Source of the DNA: Candidatus Contendibacter sp.
GTDB lineage: Bacteria; Pseudomonadota; Gammaproteobacteria; Competibacterales; Competibacteraceae
Reading direction: 5' to 3'
NCBI GenBank assembly: GCA_029624765.1
Contig: JARSSO010000007.1
Location: forward strand, 1 to 64,000
DNA: 64,000 bases
Below, piece after piece: positions 53,273 through 60,344 of this stretch (position 1 is its first letter; each line of letters starts with the position of its first letter). The notes under the pieces were generated by a model that was not told the origin of the DNA, searched no databases, and was given only the letters and a program-made list of their open reading frames with translations. The position numbers and the translations under genes are program-made.

Positions 53273-53336
53273 GACGTGGATAACTCTTTCCAAAGCCACC
53301 GATGATCGAGAGTTTGGTGGAGACGATATCCACGTC
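53273..53336. repeat. Ten-base inverted repeat after the protoglobin gene
   Basis: GACGTGGATA (53273-53282) and its exact complement (53327-53336) frame 44 bases that also contain CCACC and GGTGG. The stretch 53187-53411 holds no gene. It may act as a processing or stability structure between the bufferin block and the EF-hand gene. Confidence 0.6.
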
Positions 53337-53411
53337 CGAAGCGCTACCGCCAATCGAGCGGCGGTCGCATTACCCATGACTTGAACCTTATTCCAAAGCG
53401 AGGCATTTGCC

Positions 53412-53651
53412 ATGAAAACCTTGATCAAGCTGACCGTAACCTTGGTTACCGGCCTGGCCCTGAGCGCGGCGTTCGCCCAAGGCTTCAACATGAAGTCGGT
53501 GGAAGTGATGGACGCCAATAAAGATGGCATGATCACCAAGGAGGAGTACATGAAGCATAGCAACGACATGGCGGCCTGGGACAAGATGGACACCAACAAG
53601 GATGGGATGCTGGACGCGAATGAAATCAAGGTTGGTTTCAACCAGAAATAA
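53412..53651 (+). CDS. Small exported EF-hand protein
   Basis: A 79-residue protein with a signal peptide ('LTVTLVTGLALSAAFAQG') and two EF-hand loops, 'DANKDGMITKEEY' and 'DTNKDGMLDANEI'. Both have Asp at 1, Asn at 3, Asp at 5 and Glu at 12, so calcium binding in the periplasm is likely. A strong terminator lies 62 bases after its stop. It sits between the bufferin block and the sigma-54 activator. Confidence 0.9.
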   Translation: MKTLIKLTVTLVTGLALSAAFAQGFNMKSVEVMDANKDGMITKEEYMKHSNDMAAWDKMDTNKDGMLDANEIKVGFNQK

Positions 53652-53712
53652 CCCCAGTCGTCGTCCGACGCCATTGGAATTGTTTCCAGACCATCGGCGA
53701 TAGCGGACCAAG

Positions 53713-53743
53713 ATGGAGTGGAATGACGCCACTCCATTTTTTT
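53713..53743 (+). terminator. Rho-independent terminator after the EF-hand gene
   Basis: ATGGAGTGG (53713-53721) pairs perfectly with CCACTCCAT (53729-53737) across a seven-base loop and is followed by TTTTTT. It closes the transcript to the left. The remainder of 53652-53993 holds no gene. Confidence 0.93.
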
Positions 53744-53993
53744 CGTTACCCTCCCTCATATTGCCTTTTGGCATTCATTGTCACTTCTGTCAATCTTTCG
53801 AAGCATCCGTCATGAACGATGCCATGGAATTGAAATTCGCCAAGTCAGGATTGGTCGCGACAAACCCCGCCTGGATTTGAATGAAGACAGCGCCGGTGAA
53901 TCGTGCAATCCGCCAACCGGATCGAAAATCGTCACGAAAACGGCTAAACCTGCTATACCTGTTTCAGTAGTTCTTCTTGAAAGGACCCTTGGC

Positions 53994-55961
53994 ATGAATG
54001 AAACCGTTTCGCAGCCCGCCGATAGACGATCCGTTCCGCGCAGTGACCCAGCGTTCCTGCCTCCCGACGAGCGGGACGCCATGCACTTGGCCTTGCGGTC
54101 CATCGTCGAAGGCACGGTCACCGCCACGGGCACCGAATTCTTCCACGCGCTGGTGCGGGAACTCGCCCAGGCGCTGAACGTGCGCCATGCCTTCGTGAGC
54201 GAACTGTTGGAAAACAAGGCGCGCGTGCGCACGTTGGCGTTCTGGTTCGGCGGTAAGCCCGCCGACAACATCGAATTTGACCTGGACGGCACGCCCTGCG
54301 AAATCGTCATTCGCGGCGACACGGTGTATTACACCAGCAAAGTTTACGAGATGTTTCCCCGGCATCCCGAACTCAAGGAACTAGGGATCGAGAGCTACTT
54401 TGGCGTACCGCTGGTATCCGAATCGGGAAACGAAATGATGGGCCACTTGGCTGTCATGCACGACCAGCCGATGGTCAAGGAATTTCGAGGCATGGCGTTG
54501 CTCCGGATTTTCGCCACCCGCGCCAGGGTCGAACTGGAGCGCAAGCGTGCTGAACAGGCCCTGCGCAAAAGCGAGGAACGGTTGGCCAGCATTCTGGCCA
54601 GCGCCATGGATGCCGTCATCACCATCGACGCCGAACAGCGCATCACCTTGTTCAACCCCGCCGCCGAAAAAGCCTTTCGTTGCCAGGCGGCGCAGGCCGT
54701 CGGCCAGCCGTTCGAAACCTTCCTTTCCAAGCGCTTCGGCAATCTGCTCAAGGGGTACTGCCTGGCGGTCCAGCCCGCCACCGTAAGTTCTCGACAACTG
54801 TGGGCGCCCGAGGGGCTGACTGCCCGACGCCGGGACGGCGAGGAATTTCCGGTGGAGGCGACGATCTCTCCCCTGGAGATCGAGGGTCGGCGGTTCTTCA
54901 CCGTGATTTTGCGAGACGTGACCGAACGCTGGCGGTCCGAGGAAACCTTCAAGCAGTTGCAACTGGAAAACGTCTATCTTCAGGAAGAGATCAAGACCCG
55001 GCAAAGTCCCAGTCACATCGTCGGCGACTCGCCGGCCATGCAGGACGTGTTCGCCCACGCCGAACAGGTGGCGGGCACCGATTCCACCGTGCTCCTGACC
55101 GGGGAAACCGGCACCGGCAAGAGCGTCATCGCGCGGTCGATTCACGATTTGAGCGACCGCCGGGACAAGCTGTTCGTGCCGGTCAATTGCGCCGCCCTGC
55201 CGGGCGATTTGGTGGAAAGCGAGTTGTTCGGCCACGAGAAGGGCGCGTTCACCGGTGCGATCGCCCAGCGCAAGGGGCGTTTCGAACTGGCCGACGGCGG
55301 CACCCTGTTCCTGGACGAGGTTGGCGAGATGAGCGCCGGCGCCCAGGCCAAGCTGTTGCGGGTGTTGCAGGATCAGGAATTCGAGCGCGTCGGCGGCACG
55401 CAGACCTTGAAGGTCAACGTGCGGCTGGTCGCCGCCACCAACCGCGATTTGGCCCGAATGGTCAAGGAAGGCGGCTTTCGCGCCGATCTGTATTATCGGC
55501 TGAACGTATTTCCGATTCGGTTGCCGTCCCTGCGCGAGCGCCCGACCGACATTCCGTTGCTGGCCCGGTTTTTTCTGGACAAGTTCGCGCGGAAGATGGG
55601 CAAATCGATTCACGATCTCTCGCCCAAGGCGAGCGAGCGGCTGCTGCACTACTCGTGGCCCGGCAATATCCGGGAGCTGCAAAACGTGATCGAGCGCGCG
55701 GCCATTCTGACCCGTGGTTCCCTGCTCGAAATCGACAATGCGCTTGAATTGCGCCTGGAAGACCAGGAAACGAAGGCCGCTCCCGAACAATGGGTTTCTT
55801 TCGAGGACATGGAGCGGGCTTATATCCTCAAGGTATTGGAGCGCACGCGCTGGGTCATCGAGGGCGAGCAGGGCGCCGCGGCGATTTTGGATCTCAATCC
55901 CAGCACCCTGCGTTCCCGGATGCAGAAACTGAACATCCGCAAACCCAAAAATCTCCCCTGA
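53994..55961 (+). CDS. Second sigma-54-dependent transcriptional activator (GAF-PAS-AAA-HTH)
   Basis: A 655-residue enhancer-binding protein. Start 53994 has an AAAGGA ribosome site; an open frame of 72 codons upstream does not look coding. A GAF-like sensor covers about 30-185 and a PAS domain about 195-310. The AAA+ domain has Walker A 'GETGTGKS' near 367, the sigma-54 contact 'GAFTGA' near 418, and '[20 protein letters not shown]'. The HTH is '[24 protein letters not shown]'. Its order and HTH resemble the activator at 18427, so the two are paralogues. Likely targets are the perfect promoter at 56321 and perhaps the bufferin promoter at 49821. Confidence 0.93.
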   Translation: MNETVSQPADRRSVPRSDPAFLPPDERDAMHLALRSIVEGTVTATGTEFFHALVRELAQALNVRHAFVSELLENKARVRTLAFWFGGKPADNIEFDLDGTPCEIVIRGDTVYYTSKVYEMFPRHPELKELGIESYFGVPLVSESGNEMMGHLAVMHDQPMVKEFRGMALLRIFATRARVELERKRAEQALRKSEERLASILASAMDAVITIDAEQRITLFNPAAEKAFRCQAAQAVGQPFETFLSKRFGNLLKGYCLAVQPATVSSRQLWAPEGLTARRRDGEEFPVEATISPLEIEGRRFFTVILRDVTERWRSEETFKQLQLENVYLQEEIKTRQSPSHIVGDSPAMQDVFAHAEQVAGTDSTVLLTGETGTGKSVIARSIHDLSDRRDKLFVPVNCAALPGDLVESELFGHEKGAFTGAIAQRKGRFELADGGTLFLDEVGEMSAGAQAKLLRVLQDQEFERVGGTQTLKVNVRLVAATNRDLARMVKEGGFRADLYYRLNVFPIRLPSLRERPTDIPLLARFFLDKFARKMGKSIHDLSPKASERLLHYSWPGNIRELQNVIERAAILTRGSLLEIDNALELRLEDQETKAAPEQWVSFEDMERAYILKVLERTRWVIEGEQGAAAILDLNPSTLRSRMQKLNIRKPKNLP

Positions 55962-56080
55962 ATCAAATCCTGCCTCCCTCCTTCCGCTATCGGTTCTTGA
56001 CCGGTTGTTCTCGCGCGTCTCCATTCGTCATCATCCCCGTGCAAGAGAGATTTGGAAACACCCTTGTCCCGCGCGTGGGG

Positions 56081-56140
56081 GAAAAACGGGTGTAAAGACC
56101 GTTTTTCGGCGGGCGGGCTCGTCAAAGGCCATGAAAAACG
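56081..56140. promoter_or_regulatory. GAAAAACG motif cluster downstream of the activator
   Basis: GAAAAACG occurs at 56081-56088 and 56133-56140, with its complement at 56100-56107. The first pair forms an eight-base-arm dyad (56082-56089 with 56099-56106). A further dyad CGTCAAA/TTTGACG lies at 56120-56126 and 56144-56150. They may form a terminator-like hairpin for the activator or protein sites for the promoter at 56321. Confidence 0.4.
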
Positions 56141-56221
56141 CTTTTTGACGGCCGCTGGAGAACCAGATCGTCGAGGTGGCCCTTTGAATCATGACGGCGG
56201 CCACGCTATTCGACGGCTTTG

Positions 56222-56292
56222 CGATATATCGTGGGACCGATTGCCCAAATCAGGCCAGCGCATGGAAGGCCATACAATTTAATCAATTGATT
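56222..56292 (+). promoter_or_regulatory. Candidate activator palindrome and IHF site
   Basis: CGATATATCG (56222-56231) is a perfect ten-base palindrome 90 bases before the -24 box, resembling the CGATATTTCG repeated at 20395. TAATCAATTGATT (56280-56292) fits the IHF consensus on the minus strand and lies between it and the promoter. DNA bending there is usual for sigma-54 promoters. Confidence 0.55.
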
Positions 56293-56320
56293 TTTATCAA
56301 TATTTATTGATGTTTCGCTG

Positions 56321-56337
56321 CTGGCACGGACATTGCT
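56321..56337 (+). promoter_or_regulatory. Consensus sigma-54 promoter
   Basis: CTGGCACG-GACA-TTGCT matches the -24/-12 consensus at every conserved position. Transcription should begin near 56348, giving a leader of about 47 bases before the ATG at 56395. Confidence 0.9.
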
Positions 56338-56394
56338 AAATAGAGATCGACACCAACGATGTCATCCCTAAACCAGCCAATGAGGAGTTACCCC

Positions 56395-56697
56395 ATGAAC
56401 AAGACCATCGCGACCACCCTGTTGATTCTGGCGTCCGGCCTGACTCTGAGCACCACCGCGCTGGCGGAGCCTTTCAATCGCAGCGGTTCCTATGTGAACG
56501 CCATCAGCAATGCTCATTCCAGCGTCGGTGTTCAAAGCACGCCGAGCGTTCGGCACACCGATGCGCTGGCGACGGTCAACAGTTTCAACGACCGGACGGA
56601 CTATGAAGTAACCACCGTCAATTCCAAGCCGGTTGTCGAGTCCCCCGTGTCCAGAATGCTTTCGATCATTACCCGCGGGTTCAACGATCGTAGCTGA
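56395..56697 (+). CDS. Small exported protein under a sigma-54 promoter
   Basis: A 100-residue protein. The signal peptide is 'TIATTLLILASGLTLSTTALAEP'. The mature 77 residues are polar, rich in Ser, Asn, Thr and Val ('NRSGSYVNAISNAHSSVGVQSTPSVRHTDALATVNSFNDRTDYEVTTVNSKPVVESPVS'), with no cysteine. No family is recognised. The GAGGAG ribosome site is excellent and the promoter upstream is the best sigma-54 site in the window, so it is likely produced strongly when the adjacent activator is switched on. It could be a periplasmic or secreted structural or stress protein. Confidence 0.82.
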   Translation: MNKTIATTLLILASGLTLSTTALAEPFNRSGSYVNAISNAHSSVGVQSTPSVRHTDALATVNSFNDRTDYEVTTVNSKPVVESPVSRMLSIITRGFNDRS

Positions 56698-56795
56698 ATC
56701 CTGATGCGCCGAGATCGCCAGCCAGGTTTTCCGATCTGGATAACTTGGCGGCGACTCGATCATTCATCGCATTTCATTGAGTGTGAGGTGATGTC

Positions 56796-56987
56796 ATGAA
56801 CCAGCCATCTATTTCCGCTTCCGCCGGCGCCACTCAGGTTTATTCGAGGAAATGGAGAATGGGGGGCGTGCTGAGTCTGGATCTATCACCCGCCTTGCTC
56901 AGCCTGGCGGCCCGGAGCAAGACCAAGCTGTTCCCATTGCGGCCCCCGGCGGTCAAGGCCGAGCCATCCCCCCGAATCGTTCCCTGA
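56796..56987 (+). CDS. Possible small protein
   Basis: A 63-codon frame ('MNQPSISASAGATQVYSRKWRMGG', later basic and Pro-rich) with a GAGGTGATG stretch before the ATG. Composition is odd for a folded protein and no homologue is recognised. It fills the gap between the sigma-54-driven gene and the SDR gene. It may be a leader or simply chance. Confidence 0.3.
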   Translation: MNQPSISASAGATQVYSRKWRMGGVLSLDLSPALLSLAARSKTKLFPLRPPAVKAEPSPRIVP

Positions 56988-57010
56988 ATTTCTGCTTGAG
57001 GAGAATACCC

Positions 57011-57832
57011 ATGTCGCTGACCGATACCTGCGAACTTCCCCTGAAGGGCCAGCGCGCCCTGGTGACCGGAGCCAGTTCCGGCATTGGCGCCGCCATCGCC
57101 AAGGCCCTGGCGGCGGCCGGCGCGAAAGTCGTCGTCAACTACGCCGGCGGCGCGGACCGGGCGCACGCCGTGGCGAACGCCATTCAGGCGGCCGGCGGCG
57201 AGGCGATGGCGATTCGCGCCGACGTCAGCCGGGAAGACGAGGTCGAGGCGATGTTCGCCCAGATGATCGAGACCTGGGGCAGCATCGATATTCTGGTCAA
57301 CAACGCCGGCTTGCAAAAAGACGCCCCCCTGGTCGAGATGAGCCTGGCCGACTGGCAAAAGGTCATCGACATCAATCTGACCGGTCAGTTTCTGTGTTCC
57401 CGCGCCGCCGTGCGCGAATTCCTCCGGCGCGGCGTCGTGCCGGAACTGTCGCGCGTCGCCGGCAAGATCATCTGCATGTCCTCGGTCCACGATGTGATTC
57501 CGTGGGCCGGACACGCCAACTACGCCGCGTCCAAGGGCGGTGTCAGCCTGTTGATGAAAACCATGGCCCAGGAACTCGCGCCGCGCTGCATCCGGGTCAA
57601 CGCCATTTCGCCCGGCGCGATCAAGACCCCGATCAACACCGCCGCCTGGATGACCCCCGAGGCCGAGGCGGAACTGTTGAAGCTGATTCCCTGCCGCCGG
57701 GTCGGCGAGCCGGAAGACATCGCCCGCGCCACGGTGTGGCTCGCCTCCGACGCGTCCGACTACGTCACCGGCGCCACGCTGTACGTGGACGGCGGCATGA
57801 CCCTCTATCCCGGTTTCGATCAGGGAGGCTGA
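57011..57832 (+). CDS. SDR-family oxidoreductase (glucose 1-dehydrogenase-like)
   Basis: A 273-residue NAD(P)-dependent dehydrogenase. The cofactor motif is 'VTGASSGIGAAIAKALAAAGAKVVVNY', followed by 'NNAGLQ'. The catalytic residues are in 'MSSVHDVIPWAGHANYAASKGG' (Ser, Tyr, Lys), and the end is 'TGATLYVDGGMTLYPGF'. The pattern is that of bacterial glucose 1-dehydrogenases, but SDR specificity is hard to predict. Start 57011 has TTGAGGAG. The next gene begins one base after the stop. Confidence 0.9.
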   Translation: MSLTDTCELPLKGQRALVTGASSGIGAAIAKALAAAGAKVVVNYAGGADRAHAVANAIQAAGGEAMAIRADVSREDEVEAMFAQMIETWGSIDILVNNAGLQKDAPLVEMSLADWQKVIDINLTGQFLCSRAAVREFLRRGVVPELSRVAGKIICMSSVHDVIPWAGHANYAASKGGVSLLMKTMAQELAPRCIRVNAISPGAIKTPINTAAWMTPEAEAELLKLIPCRRVGEPEDIARATVWLASDASDYVTGATLYVDGGMTLYPGFDQGG

Positions 57833-57833
57833 C

Positions 57834-58886
57834 ATGCAACGGATCGGATCGCGCCGTGCCATTCTCCCGCGCACGGTGCTGTTGGGTCTGTGCCTGGCCC
57901 AGCAACCTGGTGCTTGGGCCGCCGGCGAGGCTGGAACGCCGGCCCGTTCGGATTCCCGCGCCGACCATTCCAGCCTGCCCGCCGACGTACAGCCCTGGTG
58001 GCCGAGCCGCTATGGCGCGGACGATCAACTCGGCACCCTCAACGAAATCACCCCCGAGGTGGTGCGAGCGGCGACCGCCCTGGTGAAAACCGGAACCGTG
58101 GTCGATCTGGGCCGGGTACTGGACGACGACACCCCCAAGTTTCCCGGCCGCTACTGGCACCAGACCGTCGACGTTTCGCCCCATCTCGCCAACCTGCGCC
58201 GCCCGGACGTCGACGGCAAGGGTTGGGGCAAGAACCAGATCAACTGGATCACCGAGATTCAGGTGGGCACCTTTCAGGTCGGCACCCAGTTGGATTCCAT
58301 CGGCCACATCCAGATCGGCGACCGGTTTTACAACGGCTGGACCACGCGCGATGTGGTGGAGTCTTGGGGCCTGAACCGCTTCGGTACCGAAACCGTGCCG
58401 CCCATCGTTACCCGGGGCGTGCTGGTCGATATCGCCGCCTACAAGGGCGTGGAGCGCCTGGCCAAGGGCTACGTGATCACCCTGGCCGACGTGCAAGGCG
58501 CGTTGGAAAAGCAGGGCGTTACCCTGCGGCCCGGCGACGCGGTGCTGTTTCACACCGGCTGGGGTGGACTGTGGGGCAAGGACAACACCGAATTTCTTTC
58601 CGGCGAGCCCGGTCCCGGCCTGGAGGTCGTGAACTGGCTGTACGCGCAGCGCATCGCGTTGACCGGCGCCGACACCTGGAGCTACGGACCGGTGCCCGGC
58701 GAAGACCCGGAACGCCCCTTCCTGGTGCCACAGACCATGTACGTGAAGATGGGATTGTTTGGCCTGGAAAATCTGGCGACCGAAGAGTTGGCGCGGCGCG
58801 GCGTCCACGAATTCCTGTTCACCCTCACCCATGCCAAGACCCGCGGTTCAACGGCGGCGATCATCGCCCCGGCGGCGGTTTATTGA
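57834..58886 (+). CDS. Cyclase-family (kynurenine-formamidase-like) exported protein
   Basis: A 350-residue protein with a signal peptide ('ILPRTVLLGLCLAQQPGAWA'). The fold is the cyclase/formamidase type. The usual metal motif HxGTHxDxPxH is here 'QVGTQLDSIGH' (Q148, G150, T151, Q152, D154, H158). Both histidines of HxGTH are glutamine, while the Asp and last His remain. Related proteins with an incomplete motif exist, so it may bind metal differently or have another activity. Cotranscribed with the SDR and GMC genes. Confidence 0.84.
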   Translation: MQRIGSRRAILPRTVLLGLCLAQQPGAWAAGEAGTPARSDSRADHSSLPADVQPWWPSRYGADDQLGTLNEITPEVVRAATALVKTGTVVDLGRVLDDDTPKFPGRYWHQTVDVSPHLANLRRPDVDGKGWGKNQINWITEIQVGTFQVGTQLDSIGHIQIGDRFYNGWTTRDVVESWGLNRFGTETVPPIVTRGVLVDIAAYKGVERLAKGYVITLADVQGALEKQGVTLRPGDAVLFHTGWGGLWGKDNTEFLSGEPGPGLEVVNWLYAQRIALTGADTWSYGPVPGEDPERPFLVPQTMYVKMGLFGLENLATEELARRGVHEFLFTLTHAKTRGSTAAIIAPAAVY

Positions 58887-58901
58887 GAAGGAAACACAAC
58901 C

Positions 58902-60344
58902 ATGAACGAACGCTACGACATCCTCATCGTCGGTTCCGGCGCGGGCGGCTCGGCGGCGGCCTATGCCCTGGCGCGGGCCGGCCGGCGGGTGCTGCTGCTG
59001 GAAAAGGGTCGGGAACTGCCGCGCGACGGCAGCACGCTGGACGTGGACAAAGTCATCCGGCAGGGGATTTTCAAGAGCAAGGAGCATTGGCTGGACAAGA
59101 ATGGCCGAACCTTCGAGCCGGAGGAATATTTCAATCTGGGCGGCAAGACCAAGTGGTACGGCGCGGCCTTGGCACGCTTCGAGCCGCGCGAATTCGAGGC
59201 CGAGCCGGCGCACCAATGCCTGCCCTGGCCGATTTCGTATCGGGAATTGTCGCCCTACTACGAGCAGGCCGAAACCTTGCTAGGCGTCCATCGTTTCGAG
59301 CCAGAACCGGATTTGCAAGCCATCGTCGGCAAACTGACCCGCAACGGCGCCGGCTGGAATGCCCAGCCCCTGCCGCTGGCCCTGGACCCAAACATCGTCG
59401 AACATCGCGAAGAAGCCGCTCATTTCGACGCCTTCGCTTCGGTCAAGAACCTGAAGGCCGACGGCCAGCACGCCTTGCTGGAGCGGGTTCAGCACCTGCC
59501 TAACCTGGTCATCCTAACCAGGCGGGCGGTGCGCGATTTCATCTTCGACCCGGAGCGGCCCGAGCGGTTGATCGGGGTTCGCACCGAGAGTGGCGACGAA
59601 TTCGGGGCTAATACGGTGCTGCTGGCGGCGGGAGCGTTGCATTCGCCGCGTTTGTTGCAAGGCTATCTGAGCCGCAGCGGTTTGGCCGAGCGGCTGCCGT
59701 GCGCGGATGCGGTGGGGCGCAACTACAAATCCCACCTGCTCAGCGCCGTGCTGGCTTTTTCCGCCACTCCCAAGACCGATCTGCTGCGGAAGACCCTGTT
59801 GCTGTTGAACGACCGGCTGCCGCACAGCAGTATTCAGCCCCTGGGTTTCGATGGTGAACTGCTCAGTACCCTGATTCCGGGGTTCGTCCCGCGTTGGTTC
59901 GCCAGCGCGCTCGGTCATCGCGCCTACGGTTTCTTCTTGCAGACCGAGGACGGTTCCGATCCCGCCAACCGCGTCGTCGCCCAGACCAACGGCGCCCGCT
60001 ATCCGCAACTGGACTACGACCCGGCGCGCTTGCCGGCGGCGCTGGAGGAGCATCGGCGGCTGGTGCGCGATTTCAACTTCTCGCTGCTGAAGATCGGCCT
60101 GCCGGCGGCGGCCAAGGGAATTCCGCTGGCGGGCACCGCGCACGCTTGCGGCACGCTGGTCGCGGGCAACGATCCCCGTACCTCCGTGGTGGACGCCGAC
60201 GGCAAGGTGCATGGCCTGGACAATCTGTACGTGGTGGACGGCAGCGTGCTGCCGCGTTCCAGCCGGGTCAACCCGTCACTGACCATCTACGCCTGGGCGT
60301 TGCGGGTGGCGGAACGGTTGCAACAAGGGGAGCGGCCAGCATGA
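58902..60344 (+). CDS. GMC-family FAD oxidoreductase
   Basis: A 480-residue flavoenzyme. The N-terminal FAD motif is 'DILIVGSGAGGSAAAYALARAGRRVLLLEKG'. A central 'GGKTKWYGAALARFEPREF' has the GMC pattern, and the C-terminus is 'GTAHACGTLVAGNDPRTSVVDADGKVHGLDNLYVVDGSVLPRSSRVNPSLTIYAWALRVAE', with the conserved His and Asn. GMC enzymes oxidise sugars or alcohols. A sugar substrate is plausible given the SDR and debranching neighbours. The stop overlaps the next start by four bases (ATGA). Confidence 0.92.
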   Translation: MNERYDILIVGSGAGGSAAAYALARAGRRVLLLEKGRELPRDGSTLDVDKVIRQGIFKSKEHWLDKNGRTFEPEEYFNLGGKTKWYGAALARFEPREFEAEPAHQCLPWPISYRELSPYYEQAETLLGVHRFEPEPDLQAIVGKLTRNGAGWNAQPLPLALDPNIVEHREEAAHFDAFASVKNLKADGQHALLERVQHLPNLVILTRRAVRDFIFDPERPERLIGVRTESGDEFGANTVLLAAGALHSPRLLQGYLSRSGLAERLPCADAVGRNYKSHLLSAVLAFSATPKTDLLRKTLLLLNDRLPHSSIQPLGFDGELLSTLIPGFVPRWFASALGHRAYGFFLQTEDGSDPANRVVAQTNGARYPQLDYDPARLPAALEEHRRLVRDFNFSLLKIGLPAAAKGIPLAGTAHACGTLVAGNDPRTSVVDADGKVHGLDNLYVVDGSVLPRSSRVNPSLTIYAWALRVAERLQQGERPA

